From NCBI GenBank assembly GCA_946536225.1, contig CAMNEE010000001.1, positions 496,001 to 560,000 on the forward strand: 64,000 nucleotides of DNA, in the 5' to 3' direction. The notes beneath the pieces were generated by a model. That model ran no database searches and was not told where the DNA came from. It saw only the letters and a program-made list of their open reading frames with translations. Shown here in pieces: positions 35,075 to 43,285 of the stretch. The position numbers and the translations under genes were made by a program. Positions within the stretch are counted from its first letter, which is position 1, and each line of letters starts with the position of its first letter. Origin of the DNA: UBA6985 sp946536225. Its GTDB lineage: Bacteria; Bacillota_I; Bacilli_A; RF39; UBA660.

Positions 35075-35246
35075 ACCTAAGATAGGATTTAATGTAAAAA
35101 CCGACTAAGTGATATAATTGGGGAATTAATTGCAAAATGGTGTTGAAAGCCAGGCTATTCTGACTTGGAATCCTGAAGTTTTGCATGTATTCTACCACCT
35201 CGTGCGAGCGGGTTTTTTATCACACTTCTTGTCTTAGGCTTTTTTT
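35075..35246 (+). ncRNA. Candidate structured RNA, about 170 nt, class not recognised
   Basis: The 313-base gap 34982-35294 is filled by the previous terminator and this element. CCTAAGA (35076-35082), right after the predicted transcript start, pairs with TCTTAGG (35232-35238), which is followed by C and T7. Inside, AAAAACC (35096-35102) pairs with GGTTTTT (35211-35217); TAATT-GGGG-AATTA forms a small hairpin (35115-35128); TGCAAAA (35131-35137) pairs with TTTTGCA (35179-35185) around an inner CCAGG/CTTGG stem (35150-35154 with 35164-35168). GGTG (35139-35142) could pair with CACC (35196-35199) as a pseudoknot. The element is richer in G and C than its surroundings. It lacks the SRP, tmRNA, RNase P and T-box signatures I know. 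It could be free-standing or a leader of the pilin-like gene 49 bases downstream. Confidence 0.6.
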
Positions 35247-35294
35247 ATGTTTATAATTATCTATAGAATAAATAATATTAGGATGGTGAAGACA

Positions 35295-36839
35295 ATGAGA
35301 AGAAAAAAATCAGGTTTTACTTTAGTAGAATTACTTGCTGTTATAGTAATACTTGCTATTATTATGATTATAGCAATACCAAGTGTATTAGAAATCATGA
35401 CTACAGCAAAACAAAAGAGTTTTGTTGAATACATTACAAAAGTATATACTGCAGCACAAGATAAATATATGTCGGATCAGTTATTTAATGGGGACGCAAG
35501 TTGTATTGTTTATAAGGTTAAAACTGATTTAGGATTATCTAATACAGGATCATTTGATGGCTTTGTATTAATTGGTTCTAAGAATAAAGATGGAGAAAAT
35601 AAATACTATATTACTTTATGGAATGATGAATATAAAGTATATGGTTTAGATTATAAAAATGTAGACAAAGCTAAATTAGAAGACTTTGTTGATGAAAATG
35701 ATGATGATTTAAAAATTGACGGAGTTGCTAAATACTATGACTGTAGTGTTTATACAGATGGGGATGGTAATACCATTACAGCTGATGATGTTGAAATAAC
35801 TCCAACTGGAACACCAAGAGGTAAGACATGTACTTTTGATGGTGATATGGTACCTGGTGCTAAGTTTATTGATGGACAATATACTTATACATATAAAGAT
35901 AAAACATTCATAGAAAATCAAACAGTTGGTTGGCATGTAGTATTAACTGATAAAAAATCTACTGAGCCTGTTACTACACAACTATGTTCAACTATTAATG
36001 GAGAATACGTTACAAGTTTTTTTAATACTTTTCATTCTTCAAAAGCTACAAGTATAGATTTATCTAGTTTTAATACATCTCATGCAACAGATCTTACTAG
36101 TATGTTTTATTACTCAAGTGCTACTAGTTTAGATGTAAGTGGTTTTGATACTAGAAATGTTAAAAATATGGGTTGTATGTTCTATCATGCAACTGCAAGT
36201 GATTTTGATGTTAGTAATTTTAATACTTCTAAAGTAGAAGTAATTGAAGAGATGTTTAATGGTACTCATTTAGACAAACTTGATTTAAGACATTTTGATG
36301 TTAGTCATGTAAGGGATGTTTATAGTGCTTTTGGTTATATGACTGCTAATGAGGTAGACATTTCTAATTGGAATCTTGTGAATGCTCCTCGTTTATACAA
36401 TATGTTTACTCATGCTAATATTAAAAAATTAAATGTTAGTGGCTTAAGAGCGGATGCTAGTACAGATAATTCATATATGTTTGATACTTTTAAAACTGAG
36501 AATCCCGTTGTTTTAAATAATCTAGATACAACAAATTGTCATAAATTTAATTATATGTTTGGTTATTCTCAAATACCTGCTATAGTTACTCCTAAACTTA
36601 GTTTTGCTAATGTAGAAGAAGCATATAATATGTTTAGAAATGTTAGTATGGATACTTTAGATTTATCAATGGTTGATACATCTCGTATAACTGGTTCTAA
36701 ATTCAGTGGTTTTGTAGAAGGAATTAAGTCTACTAAGTGTTATGCTAGAACTCAAGCAGACGCTGATAAATTAAATACAACAGGTGCTCCTTTGTATTTA
36801 CATTGGCAAGATTTAGAACATCCATTTGTTGTTAAATAG
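35295..36839 (+). CDS. Type IV pilin-like protein 3 with BspA-type repeats
   Basis: 514 aa, starting at ATG 35295 behind GGATGGTGAAGAC. Leader MRRKKSG, then F-T-L-V-E-L-L and the shared hydrophobic helix. The stem motif is KTDLGLSNTGSFDGFVL, then KYYITLWNDEYKVYGLDY. From about residue 230 follow BspA/DUF285-type repeats: IDLSSFNTSHATDLTSMFY, LDVSGFDTRNVKNMGCMFY, FDVSNFNTSKVEVIEEMFN and further degenerate copies, a fold used in surface adhesion. A pilin stem fused to a BspA adhesin is unusual. Terminator at 36838. Confidence 0.87.
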   Translation: MRRKKSGFTLVELLAVIVILAIIMIIAIPSVLEIMTTAKQKSFVEYITKVYTAAQDKYMSDQLFNGDASCIVYKVKTDLGLSNTGSFDGFVLIGSKNKDGENKYYITLWNDEYKVYGLDYKNVDKAKLEDFVDENDDDLKIDGVAKYYDCSVYTDGDGNTITADDVEITPTGTPRGKTCTFDGDMVPGAKFIDGQYTYTYKDKTFIENQTVGWHVVLTDKKSTEPVTTQLCSTINGEYVTSFFNTFHSSKATSIDLSSFNTSHATDLTSMFYYSSATSLDVSGFDTRNVKNMGCMFYHATASDFDVSNFNTSKVEVIEEMFNGTHLDKLDLRHFDVSHVRDVYSAFGYMTANEVDISNWNLVNAPRLYNMFTHANIKKLNVSGLRADASTDNSYMFDTFKTENPVVLNNLDTTNCHKFNYMFGYSQIPAIVTPKLSFANVEEAYNMFRNVSMDTLDLSMVDTSRITGSKFSGFVEGIKSTKCYARTQADADKLNTTGAPLYLHWQDLEHPFVVK

Positions 36840-36867
36840 AATAGAAGAAAACTTCTATTCTTTTTTT
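36838..36867 (+). terminator. Rho-independent terminator
   Basis: AGAATAGAAG (36838-36847), loop AAAA, CTTCTATTCT (36852-36861), then T6. Confidence 0.88.
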
Positions 36868-36909
36868 ATAAAAACTTTTTGTAATGATAATGATTATAAA
36901 TAATAATGA

Positions 36910-36918
36910 TGCTATAAT
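36910..36918 (+). promoter_or_regulatory. PFOR extended -10 promoter
   Basis: TGCTATAAT about 13 nt before AATAAGGAAG, the ribosome-binding site of the gene at 36947. Confidence 0.6.
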
Positions 36919-36946
36919 TTATATTAGATAATAAGGAAGTGTGATT

Positions 36947-39900
36947 ATGAAAAAGACCGTTGATGGAAATACTGCTTGTTCTGAAATAGCTTATTTATTT
37001 TCAGAAGTAGCTACTATATATCCAATTACTCCTTCAAGTCCCATGGCAGATCATGTAGATGCTATGAGTGCAGGAGAAAATTATAATTTATTTAATGATA
37101 AAGTACATGTTACTGAGATGGAAAGTGAAGCTGGTGCTGCTGGTGCTATGCATGGTGCATTAGTAACTGGTTCGCTTGCTACAACATTTACAGCTTCTCA
37201 AGGATTATTATTAATGATTCCTAATATGTATAAGATGGCGGGGGAGTGTTTACCTGGAGTAATACATTGTGCAGCAAGAACTGTTGCTACTCATGCTTTA
37301 TCTATATTCGGGGACCATGGAGATGTTTATGCAACAAGACAAACTGGTTTTTGTATGCTTGCATCATCAAGTGTACAAGATGCACATAATTTAGCTGCAG
37401 TTGCTCACTTAAGTGCTATAGAAGGAAGTCTTCCTTTCTTACATTTCTTTGATGGATTTAGAACAAGTCATGAAATAAATGTTATTGAAACACTTAATAA
37501 TAATGAATTATTAAAGTTAGTTAATAAAGACGCTTTAAGGAGTTTTAAAGAAAGATCTTTAAATTTAGGCGTTAAAAAGCAAATGGGAATGGCTGAAAAT
37601 GAAGATGTATATTTCCAATCAGTTGAAGCAAGACAAGAATTATACAATAATATACCTGATATTGTTAATAAATATATGATGGCTATTAATAAACTTGCTA
37701 AAACTAAATATAAACCATTTAATTACTATGGAGCAAAAGATGCAACAGAAGTAATTGTTGCTATGGGTTCTGTTAATGATACTGCAAGATTAGTTGTTGA
37801 TGATTTAAATAGAAATGGTCGTAGAGTTGGTTTAGTTGAAGTACATCTATATAGACCTTTTAGTGCAAAATATTTCTTAAAAGTATTACCTGAAACAGTT
37901 AAAAGAATAGCTGTACTAGATAGAACTAAAGAATCAGGTTCAATTGGTGAACCTTTATACTTAGATGTCTTAGGAGTACTAAAAAATAGTAAAATAAAGG
38001 TTGTAGGAGGAAGATATGGATTATCTTCTAAGAATACTACTCCTGCTCAAATAAAAGCAGTATATGATATGCTTAAGAGTAATAATTTAAAAGAAAGTTT
38101 TACTATTGGTATAGTAGATGATGTTACTCATTCTTCTTTAGAAGTAGATGAAAGTTATACTGTTGATTTAAAAACACTAGAAATGCAAATATATGGTTTT
38201 GGTAGTGATGGAATGGTATCTGCTTCTAAAGATATAATTCATTTAGTAGGAGATGCTGGAAATTATGTTCAAAGCTATAATGAATATGATTCTAAAAAGA
38301 GTGGTGGAGTTACTATTGCTCATCTTCGTTTTGGTCAAAGTCCTATAAGAGCTCCTTATTATGTTACTAATGCCAATATTGTAGTTGTTACTAAAGATGA
38401 ATACTTTAGAATGTATGAAATGTTAAATAAGATTAAGAAAAATGGTTTCCTTCTTATTAATACAACTAATAAAGAAGAATGTATAAATAAGATGACTAAG
38501 AAAGACTTAGATATTATTTCTTCAAGAAATATTACTATTCTTACCATTAATGCTGAAAAAATTGCTGAAGAACATGGTATAAAAGGTAAAATATCTAAAA
38601 TCATGGAAGTAGTTATTCTAAATTTACTATGTCGCTTAAATAAAAAGAGTTTAGCTGGTGAAGATCCAATTAATCTACTTAATAAGAGTATAAAAGAAGC
38701 TTTCCGTACAAAAGGAGAAGACATTGTTAAGAATAATCAAGATGCAATTAAAGAAGCACTTGATAGTGTAGAAAAAATAATTGTAAAGGATAGTTTAAAT
38801 AAAGATTTAAAAGAAGTACCTTTAAGTATATTTGAAAGAATGAATAAACGTCTAGGAGACTCTTTAACTGTAAGTGAAGTAAAGGCACTAAGAAATGGTG
38901 CATTTGAAGGAGACTTAACAAGTAGAGAAAAACGTGGTGTTAGTTCAAAGGTTCCTAAATGGAATAAAGATAATTGTATTCAATGTGGCATGTGTTCTCT
39001 TGTATGTCCTCATGCTGTTATTAGACCTTTCTTACTTGAAGGTGAAAGTGAAGATGGAATTGAAGCCATGGGAACTAAGGGATATAGATATATCATAAGT
39101 ATTTCTGAAAAAGACTGTCTTGGATGTGGTTTATGTGCATCTGTTTGTCCTGGTAAAGCTGGAGCTAAGGCTTTAACTATGGGAGATGCTACATATGAAA
39201 AGCAAACGGAAGCAAATAAGTTATTTAAGAATTATGAAAATCCTAAACTATTTAACAAGTTTACTATTAAAGGTTCTCAATTTGAAAAACCTAAGTTTGA
39301 GTTTAGTGGTGCTTGTGCTGGATGTGGTGAAGCTGCCTATACTAAATTAATGACTCAGTTATTCGGGGACGAAATAATATATGCTAATGCAACAGGATGT
39401 TCTTCTATATATGGAGGAAGTGCTCCTTCTACACCATATTTAATTCCATGGGCTAATTCATTATTTGAAGATAATGCTGAATTTGGATATGGAATGCATT
39501 TAAGTTTTAAGAATAAACGTAGTCAACTTAAAAATGCTATTCTTGCAAATATGGATAACTTCAATGAAACAGCAAAACCTCTTATGAAAGAGTTACTTGA
39601 TAACTTTGAAGATAATCAAAAAACTAAAGAAATATATGAAAAGTTAGACAAAGTTAAGCTACCTAAGAGAGTTGCTGACTTAAAGGATTATATTAAAAAC
39701 AGAACTGTTATATGTCAAGGTGGAGATGGCTGGGCATATGATATAGGTTTCAATGGAATTGATCATGTATTATCAAGTGAGGAAAACATTAAAGTAATGG
39801 TACTTGATACAGAAGTATATTCTAATACAGGTGGTCAAATGAGTAAGTCTTCTCATATTGGTCAAGTTGCTCAATTTGCTGGCATGGGTAAAAAGAATCA

Positions 39901-40369
39901 TAAAAAAGATATGTTTAGAATAGCTATGAGTTATCCTAATTGTTATGTTGGTACTATTTGTTTAGGTGCTAATATGATGCAAGCAATAAGTGTAATGAAA
40001 GAAGCCATGGAGCATAAAGGTCCTGCTATTATAATTTGTTATTGTCCATGTATAGAACATGGTATAAAAGGTGGAATGTCTTGTTCTTTACAAGAAGAAA
40101 AACTTGCTGTTGAATCTGGTTATGTTCTACTTATGAGATATAATCCAGTTACTAATCAAATTATGATGGACTCAAAGATGCCTGATTTTGAAAAATATGA
40201 TGATTTCTTAAGTAATGAAGTAAGATATAGATCTTTAAAACTTAAGAATAAGGAAGCTGCAGATGAATTACTTGCTGCTAATAAAGAAGCTGCTATTAAT
40301 AGATATAAATATTATGTTGATTTAATAAGTCATCAAATAAACGAAAATATTCAAGTGACTAAAGCATAG
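36947..40369 (+). CDS. nifJ: Pyruvate:ferredoxin (flavodoxin) oxidoreductase
   Basis: 1140 aa, a single-chain PFOR that converts pyruvate and CoA to acetyl-CoA and CO2 and reduces ferredoxin or flavodoxin; a mark of anaerobic metabolism. Domains in order: pyruvate-binding (YPITPSSPMADHVD), middle and CoA domains, gamma (GFGSDGMVSASKD), two [4Fe-4S] clusters (CIQCGMCSLVCPHAV and CLGCGLCASVCPG), then the thiamine-diphosphate domain (CAGCGEAAY, GGDGWAYDIGFNGIDH, DTEVYSNTGGQMSKS). Full length. ATG 36947 fits AAGGAAGTG; the frame reaches to 36941. Confidence 0.97.
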   Translation: MKKTVDGNTACSEIAYLFSEVATIYPITPSSPMADHVDAMSAGENYNLFNDKVHVTEMESEAGAAGAMHGALVTGSLATTFTASQGLLLMIPNMYKMAGECLPGVIHCAARTVATHALSIFGDHGDVYATRQTGFCMLASSSVQDAHNLAAVAHLSAIEGSLPFLHFFDGFRTSHEINVIETLNNNELLKLVNKDALRSFKERSLNLGVKKQMGMAENEDVYFQSVEARQELYNNIPDIVNKYMMAINKLAKTKYKPFNYYGAKDATEVIVAMGSVNDTARLVVDDLNRNGRRVGLVEVHLYRPFSAKYFLKVLPETVKRIAVLDRTKESGSIGEPLYLDVLGVLKNSKIKVVGGRYGLSSKNTTPAQIKAVYDMLKSNNLKESFTIGIVDDVTHSSLEVDESYTVDLKTLEMQIYGFGSDGMVSASKDIIHLVGDAGNYVQSYNEYDSKKSGGVTIAHLRFGQSPIRAPYYVTNANIVVVTKDEYFRMYEMLNKIKKNGFLLINTTNKEECINKMTKKDLDIISSRNITILTINAEKIAEEHGIKGKISKIMEVVILNLLCRLNKKSLAGEDPINLLNKSIKEAFRTKGEDIVKNNQDAIKEALDSVEKIIVKDSLNKDLKEVPLSIFERMNKRLGDSLTVSEVKALRNGAFEGDLTSREKRGVSSKVPKWNKDNCIQCGMCSLVCPHAVIRPFLLEGESEDGIEAMGTKGYRYIISISEKDCLGCGLCASVCPGKAGAKALTMGDATYEKQTEANKLFKNYENPKLFNKFTIKGSQFEKPKFEFSGACAGCGEAAYTKLMTQLFGDEIIYANATGCSSIYGGSAPSTPYLIPWANSLFEDNAEFGYGMHLSFKNKRSQLKNAILANMDNFNETAKPLMKELLDNFEDNQKTKEIYEKLDKVKLPKRVADLKDYIKNRTVICQGGDGWAYDIGFNGIDHVLSSEENIKVMVLDTEVYSNTGGQMSKSSHIGQVAQFAGMGKKNHKKDMFRIAMSYPNCYVGTICLGANMMQAISVMKEAMEHKGPAIIICYCPCIEHGIKGGMSCSLQEEKLAVESGYVLLMRYNPVTNQIMMDSKMPDFEKYDDFLSNEVRYRSLKLKNKEAADELLAANKEAAINRYKYYVDLISHQINENIQVTKA

Positions 40370-40385
40370 GCTTTAGTCTTTTTTT
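40357..40385 (+). terminator. Rho-independent terminator of PFOR
   Basis: GACTAAAGC (40357-40365), loop ATAG, GCTTTAGTC (40370-40378), T7. The left arm is coding. Confidence 0.88.
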
Positions 40386-40412
40386 GACAATGAATTATTT
40401 AATCTTTATAAT
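40384..40412 (+). promoter_or_regulatory. Strong sigma-A-type promoter
   Basis: TTGACA (40384-40389), 17-nt spacer, TATAAT (40407-40412). Its -35 box shares two T with the preceding terminator tract. It drives the gene at 40439. Confidence 0.85.
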
Positions 40413-40438
40413 AAACAAAAAAGAAAGAAGGGATTACT

Positions 40439-41062
40439 ATGACTTTATTTGATGATATATGGAAAAGCTCTAGTTCTACAATTTATCACTTTGGTGAACT
40501 ATGTATTAAAGAATATAATCCTGAGTTACATTTACTTGGTGATATAAAGAAATATATCATGGATAGAGATGTATTTGATAAATTAAAACTTGTAGATAAT
40601 CCTGCTTTTGTTCATTTAATAGATTATAATTTAGATGATAATAATTTAATAAAAAACTATATGTATGAGTATATTCCTGCAGTAAAAGAAATACTTCCTC
40701 ATTTACCTTTAGAATATACTATTGTATCTTTAAGATTCTTAATTGATTTAGCAGATCATTTAACTCGAGAAGGAATATATATGTTTGATCCTAATCCAGG
40801 AAATGTAATAATAACTCCCGATGGCTTAAGAGTAATAGATGCTGATCTTTATAGATTTGATAGTTATGATAAAGTATCGTTGAAGAAGTATAATAGAAAT
40901 ATGGCTTTAAGATATGTATTAAATAAATATATTGAAGGAGATCCAGTAGTAAATGCTCTTGATCATCCAATTAATCAAGCATTTAGTATAGACCCTAGTA
41001 AGTATAAAGATCCTGCAGATGAAGTTTATAAAAGAATAAAATCTAGACGTTTTGAAATATAG
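40439..41062 (+). CDS. Small protein-kinase-like protein
   Basis: 207 aa. The C-terminal half resembles the catalytic core of protein kinase-fold enzymes: LIDLADHLTREGIYMFDPNPGNVIITPDGLRVIDADLYRF keeps the order D-x4-N (DPNPGN, metal-binding Asn) and a D-x-D in place of D-F-G (VIDADLY). The N-terminal lobe is small, with Lys in LCIKEYNPE as the candidate ATP-binding lysine and no clear glycine loop. The usual H-R-D histidine is absent. It could be a minimal kinase or a pseudokinase; the substrate is unknown. It probably shares a transcript with the TcdA gene. Confidence 0.65.
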   Translation: MTLFDDIWKSSSSTIYHFGELCIKEYNPELHLLGDIKKYIMDRDVFDKLKLVDNPAFVHLIDYNLDDNNLIKNYMYEYIPAVKEILPHLPLEYTIVSLRFLIDLADHLTREGIYMFDPNPGNVIITPDGLRVIDADLYRFDSYDKVSLKKYNRNMALRYVLNKYIEGDPVVNALDHPINQAFSIDPSKYKDPADEVYKRIKSRRFEI

Positions 41063-41087
41063 ATTTTATAATTAATTAGGTGGTATT

Positions 41088-41762
41088 ATGTTTGATAGAT
41101 TAATAAAAATAATTGGAGAAGCAAATTTAAATAAAATAGGTTCTAAGAAAATATTACTAGTTGGAGTAGGTGGAGTAGGAAGTGCTGCCTTAGAAGCACT
41201 TGTTAGAAATGGATTTAATAATATAACAGTAGTTGATATGGATACTATTGATATATCTAATTTAAATAGACAATTAATTACTAACTCTACTAACATTGGT
41301 TCTCCTAAGGTAAAAGAAGCTGTTTTAAGAGCTAAAACTATAAGAGAAGATATTCTTATAGAAGGACTTGAAATGATGCTTAACGAGAATAATATTGATG
41401 AATTACTTAAGAATAATTATGACTATATAATAGATGCATGTGATGATATAAAAGTAAAATATAGTTTAATAGAAAAAACACTTAAGATGGATACTAAGCT
41501 TATTACTTGTTTAGGTACAGCTAAGAAGCTTGATATAACTAAGTTATCTATTACTTCTATTGATAAAACTAATTATGATCCTTTAGCAAGAATACTTAGA
41601 CATAAATTAAAAGAAAATCATATAAATCCTAAGAAAATTATGGTAGTGTCTTCAACAGAAGCCCCAATAAAAAGTGCAGGTCTTGGTAGTGCATCTTTTG
41701 TACCTAATGCAGCTGGATTATTATGTGTTTCATATATTTTTAATGACATAATTAAAAAGTAA
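41088..41762 (+). CDS. tcdA: tRNA threonylcarbamoyladenosine dehydratase (TcdA)
   Basis: 224 aa ThiF/E1-like ATP-dependent enzyme. Nucleotide-binding GVGGVGSAALEALVRNGFNNITVVDMDTIDISNLNRQ (about residues 25-62) and ATP-site acid DACDD. TcdA cyclises t6A at position 37 of ANN-decoding tRNAs. The C-terminal segment SSTEAPIKSAGLGSASFVPNAAGLL is typical. Slightly short for the family (usually 240-270 aa). AATTAGGTGGTATT precedes the ATG. Confidence 0.9.
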   Translation: MFDRLIKIIGEANLNKIGSKKILLVGVGGVGSAALEALVRNGFNNITVVDMDTIDISNLNRQLITNSTNIGSPKVKEAVLRAKTIREDILIEGLEMMLNENNIDELLKNNYDYIIDACDDIKVKYSLIEKTLKMDTKLITCLGTAKKLDITKLSITSIDKTNYDPLARILRHKLKENHINPKKIMVVSSTEAPIKSAGLGSASFVPNAAGLLCVSYIFNDIIKK

Positions 41763-41816
41763 TTTTAGATGTTCATAGATTAGAAAAATTGTGATATTAT
41801 TTAATTGGTGAGTATA

Positions 41817-42449
41817 ATGGAATTAAAGGAAATTAAATGTAAAAATTGTGGAGCTAAATTAAAAATAGAAGAAAAAGAAAGACAAGTTACTTGTGACTTT
41901 TGCGGTGCTAAGTTTTCAGTAGAAGATGATTATAATAAAGCATATGATACTGTTAAAGGTGCACTCGATGCTCATATGGATACTTTTAAACAAGTTAATA
42001 AACTACCAGGTATAAGATATACTAGAATATTCATTATTGTATTTACTATTGTAATATTCGGTATAATAATTGCTTTATCTGTTTCTTCATTCATGTCTTT
42101 TAATAAGACAAGTAAGAGAATAAATAGTAATGAAAATACTAATGAAGTATACTCTAAACAAGTAAAACAAATAGAAATACAAAGTTTTAATGGTCCAATT
42201 GAACTAGTAAATGGAAAAAATATAGAGTTACTTATTAGTAAGACATTAGATGATATTATTACTTCTAATAAGAAAAATAAAGATCATCAAATTAAAGTTA
42301 CTTATAAAGATATTTCTACAACAGAAGAAGAGGGTATTGTAGAAATAAGAGACTCTTTAAAACAAAATAGTTATTATAATGTATCTCTTGATTATGATAA
42401 TGAAGGATATATAAATAAATTTACAATTACTGATATTGAAAAGAAGTAG
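41817..42449 (+). CDS. Zinc-ribbon membrane protein A
   Basis: 210 aa. The N-terminal zinc ribbon CKNCGAKLKIEEKERQVTCDFCGAKF (two C-x2-C knuckles) is followed by one membrane helix (IFIIVFTIVIFGIIIALSV, about 70-88) and a ~115-residue presumably extracellular domain. Same layout as the next gene, so the two are paralogues, though their outer domains have diverged. ATG 41817 is chosen behind TTGGTGAGTATA. Function unknown. Confidence 0.75.
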   Translation: MELKEIKCKNCGAKLKIEEKERQVTCDFCGAKFSVEDDYNKAYDTVKGALDAHMDTFKQVNKLPGIRYTRIFIIVFTIVIFGIIIALSVSSFMSFNKTSKRINSNENTNEVYSKQVKQIEIQSFNGPIELVNGKNIELLISKTLDDIITSNKKNKDHQIKVTYKDISTTEEEGIVEIRDSLKQNSYYNVSLDYDNEGYINKFTITDIEKK

Positions 42450-42467
42450 AGTTCTACTTCTTTTTTT
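42441..42467 (+). terminator. Rho-independent terminator
   Basis: AAGAAGTAGA (42441-42450), 2-nt centre, TCTACTTCTT (42453-42462), T5. Confidence 0.8.
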
Positions 42468-42511
42468 GTTTATATTATTGTGTTAAAATTAAAAAGTAAG
42501 GATATGGTATT

Positions 42512-43120
42512 ATGGCGAACATTAAAATTAAATGTAAAAATTGTGATTCTATTATTGAAATAAATGAAGATAGTGACGTAGTTACTTGTTCTGTTTGCCA
42601 TGCTACAAATTATATTAACTATACAAAGAATTCATCAGATGACAATGAAATATTATTTGATTTTGCAGTACTAAAACATCCTGTTCGAATATTTTTTTAT
42701 TCAGTGCTTAGTATTTTACTTTTAACTTTCACTGTGATTGGAATTACATATTTAAGATTTAATAATAAAAATAATGAAGAAGATAATAATACTAGCGCTA
42801 TAACAAATGAAGTTACTACAGATGGTACAACTATACCTGATGAGTATGAAGCAGAGTTTTTTAATAATAAATATACTATATATGAAGGTACTAAAGGTAA
42901 TGGTATTTTAACACCAATTATTAATAGTGTTATTCTTACTAATTCTACCGGGGAACACATAATTGTTATAAATTATAATGGTGTAATATATAAAACTGAA
43001 AAAGAACTAAATGAATTAATTAATTTAATCGATAAGTCTAAGGATTCAGTTATATCATTTAATTATGATAGTGAAGGATTTATTAATACAATTATTATTA
43101 ATGAAGTGGAGGAAGGATAA
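42512..43120 (+). CDS. Zinc-ribbon membrane protein B
   Basis: 202 aa. CKNCDSIIEINEDSDVVTCSVCHATN is a four-cysteine ribbon, followed by a membrane helix (IFFYSVLSILLLTFTVIGITYL) and an outer domain whose end (VISFNYDSEGFINTIIINEVEE) parallels protein A (VSLDYDNEGYINKFTITDIEKK). This clear match at the C-terminus supports a shared origin. The stop codon overlaps the start of a 32-aa gene. Confidence 0.75.
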   Translation: MANIKIKCKNCDSIIEINEDSDVVTCSVCHATNYINYTKNSSDDNEILFDFAVLKHPVRIFFYSVLSILLLTFTVIGITYLRFNNKNNEEDNNTSAITNEVTTDGTTIPDEYEAEFFNNKYTIYEGTKGNGILTPIINSVILTNSTGEHIIVINYNGVIYKTEKELNELINLIDKSKDSVISFNYDSEGFINTIIINEVEEG

Positions 43121-43218
43121 TGAAAAAGGTTAATTTTGATAGTAGTTCATACTTACTTGTGTTTGTTTTCTTCCTAATTATAGCTGTTGGTATTGTTCTT
43201 CTTGTTTTTAATTCATAA
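43120..43218 (+). CDS. 32-aa membrane peptide
   Basis: A small gene: ATG 43120 overlaps the previous stop (TAATG) and has the best ribosome-binding site in the neighbourhood (GGAGGAAGG, 43107-43115). The product MKKVNFDSSSYLLVF..VLLVFNS is 32 residues with one hydrophobic helix. The tight coupling to zinc-ribbon protein B and the strong ribosome-binding site argue that it is translated. It may be a subunit or regulator of that protein; this is inference. Confidence 0.65.
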   Translation: MKKVNFDSSSYLLVFVFFLIIAVGIVLLVFNS

Positions 43219-43234
43219 ACTTTAAAATTATTTG

Positions 43235-43265
43235 TTGACACTCCAGTAATGTGGAGTGTTATAAT
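43235..43265 (+). promoter_or_regulatory. ABC exporter promoter with MerR-type operator
   Basis: TTGACA (43235-43240) and TATAAT (43260-43265) with a long 19-nt spacer. Inside it, ACACTCC (43238-43244) and GGAGTGT (43253-43259) form a perfect 7-bp inverted repeat around 8 bases. A 19-nt spacer with a centred dyad is the hallmark of promoters activated by MerR-family regulators, which untwist the DNA. No MerR-like gene is in the window. Confidence 0.75.
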
Positions 43266-43285
43266 TTTCAAACAGGAGGAATATA

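Noticed and set aside
35075..35246. Candidate RNA as SRP RNA, tmRNA, RNase P RNA or T-box
   Set aside because: The conserved loops or motifs of those RNAs were not found on either strand.
43238..43259. ACACTCC/GGAGTGT as a terminator hairpin
   Set aside because: No T run follows, and the dyad sits exactly between -35 and -10 boxes, so an operator is more likely.
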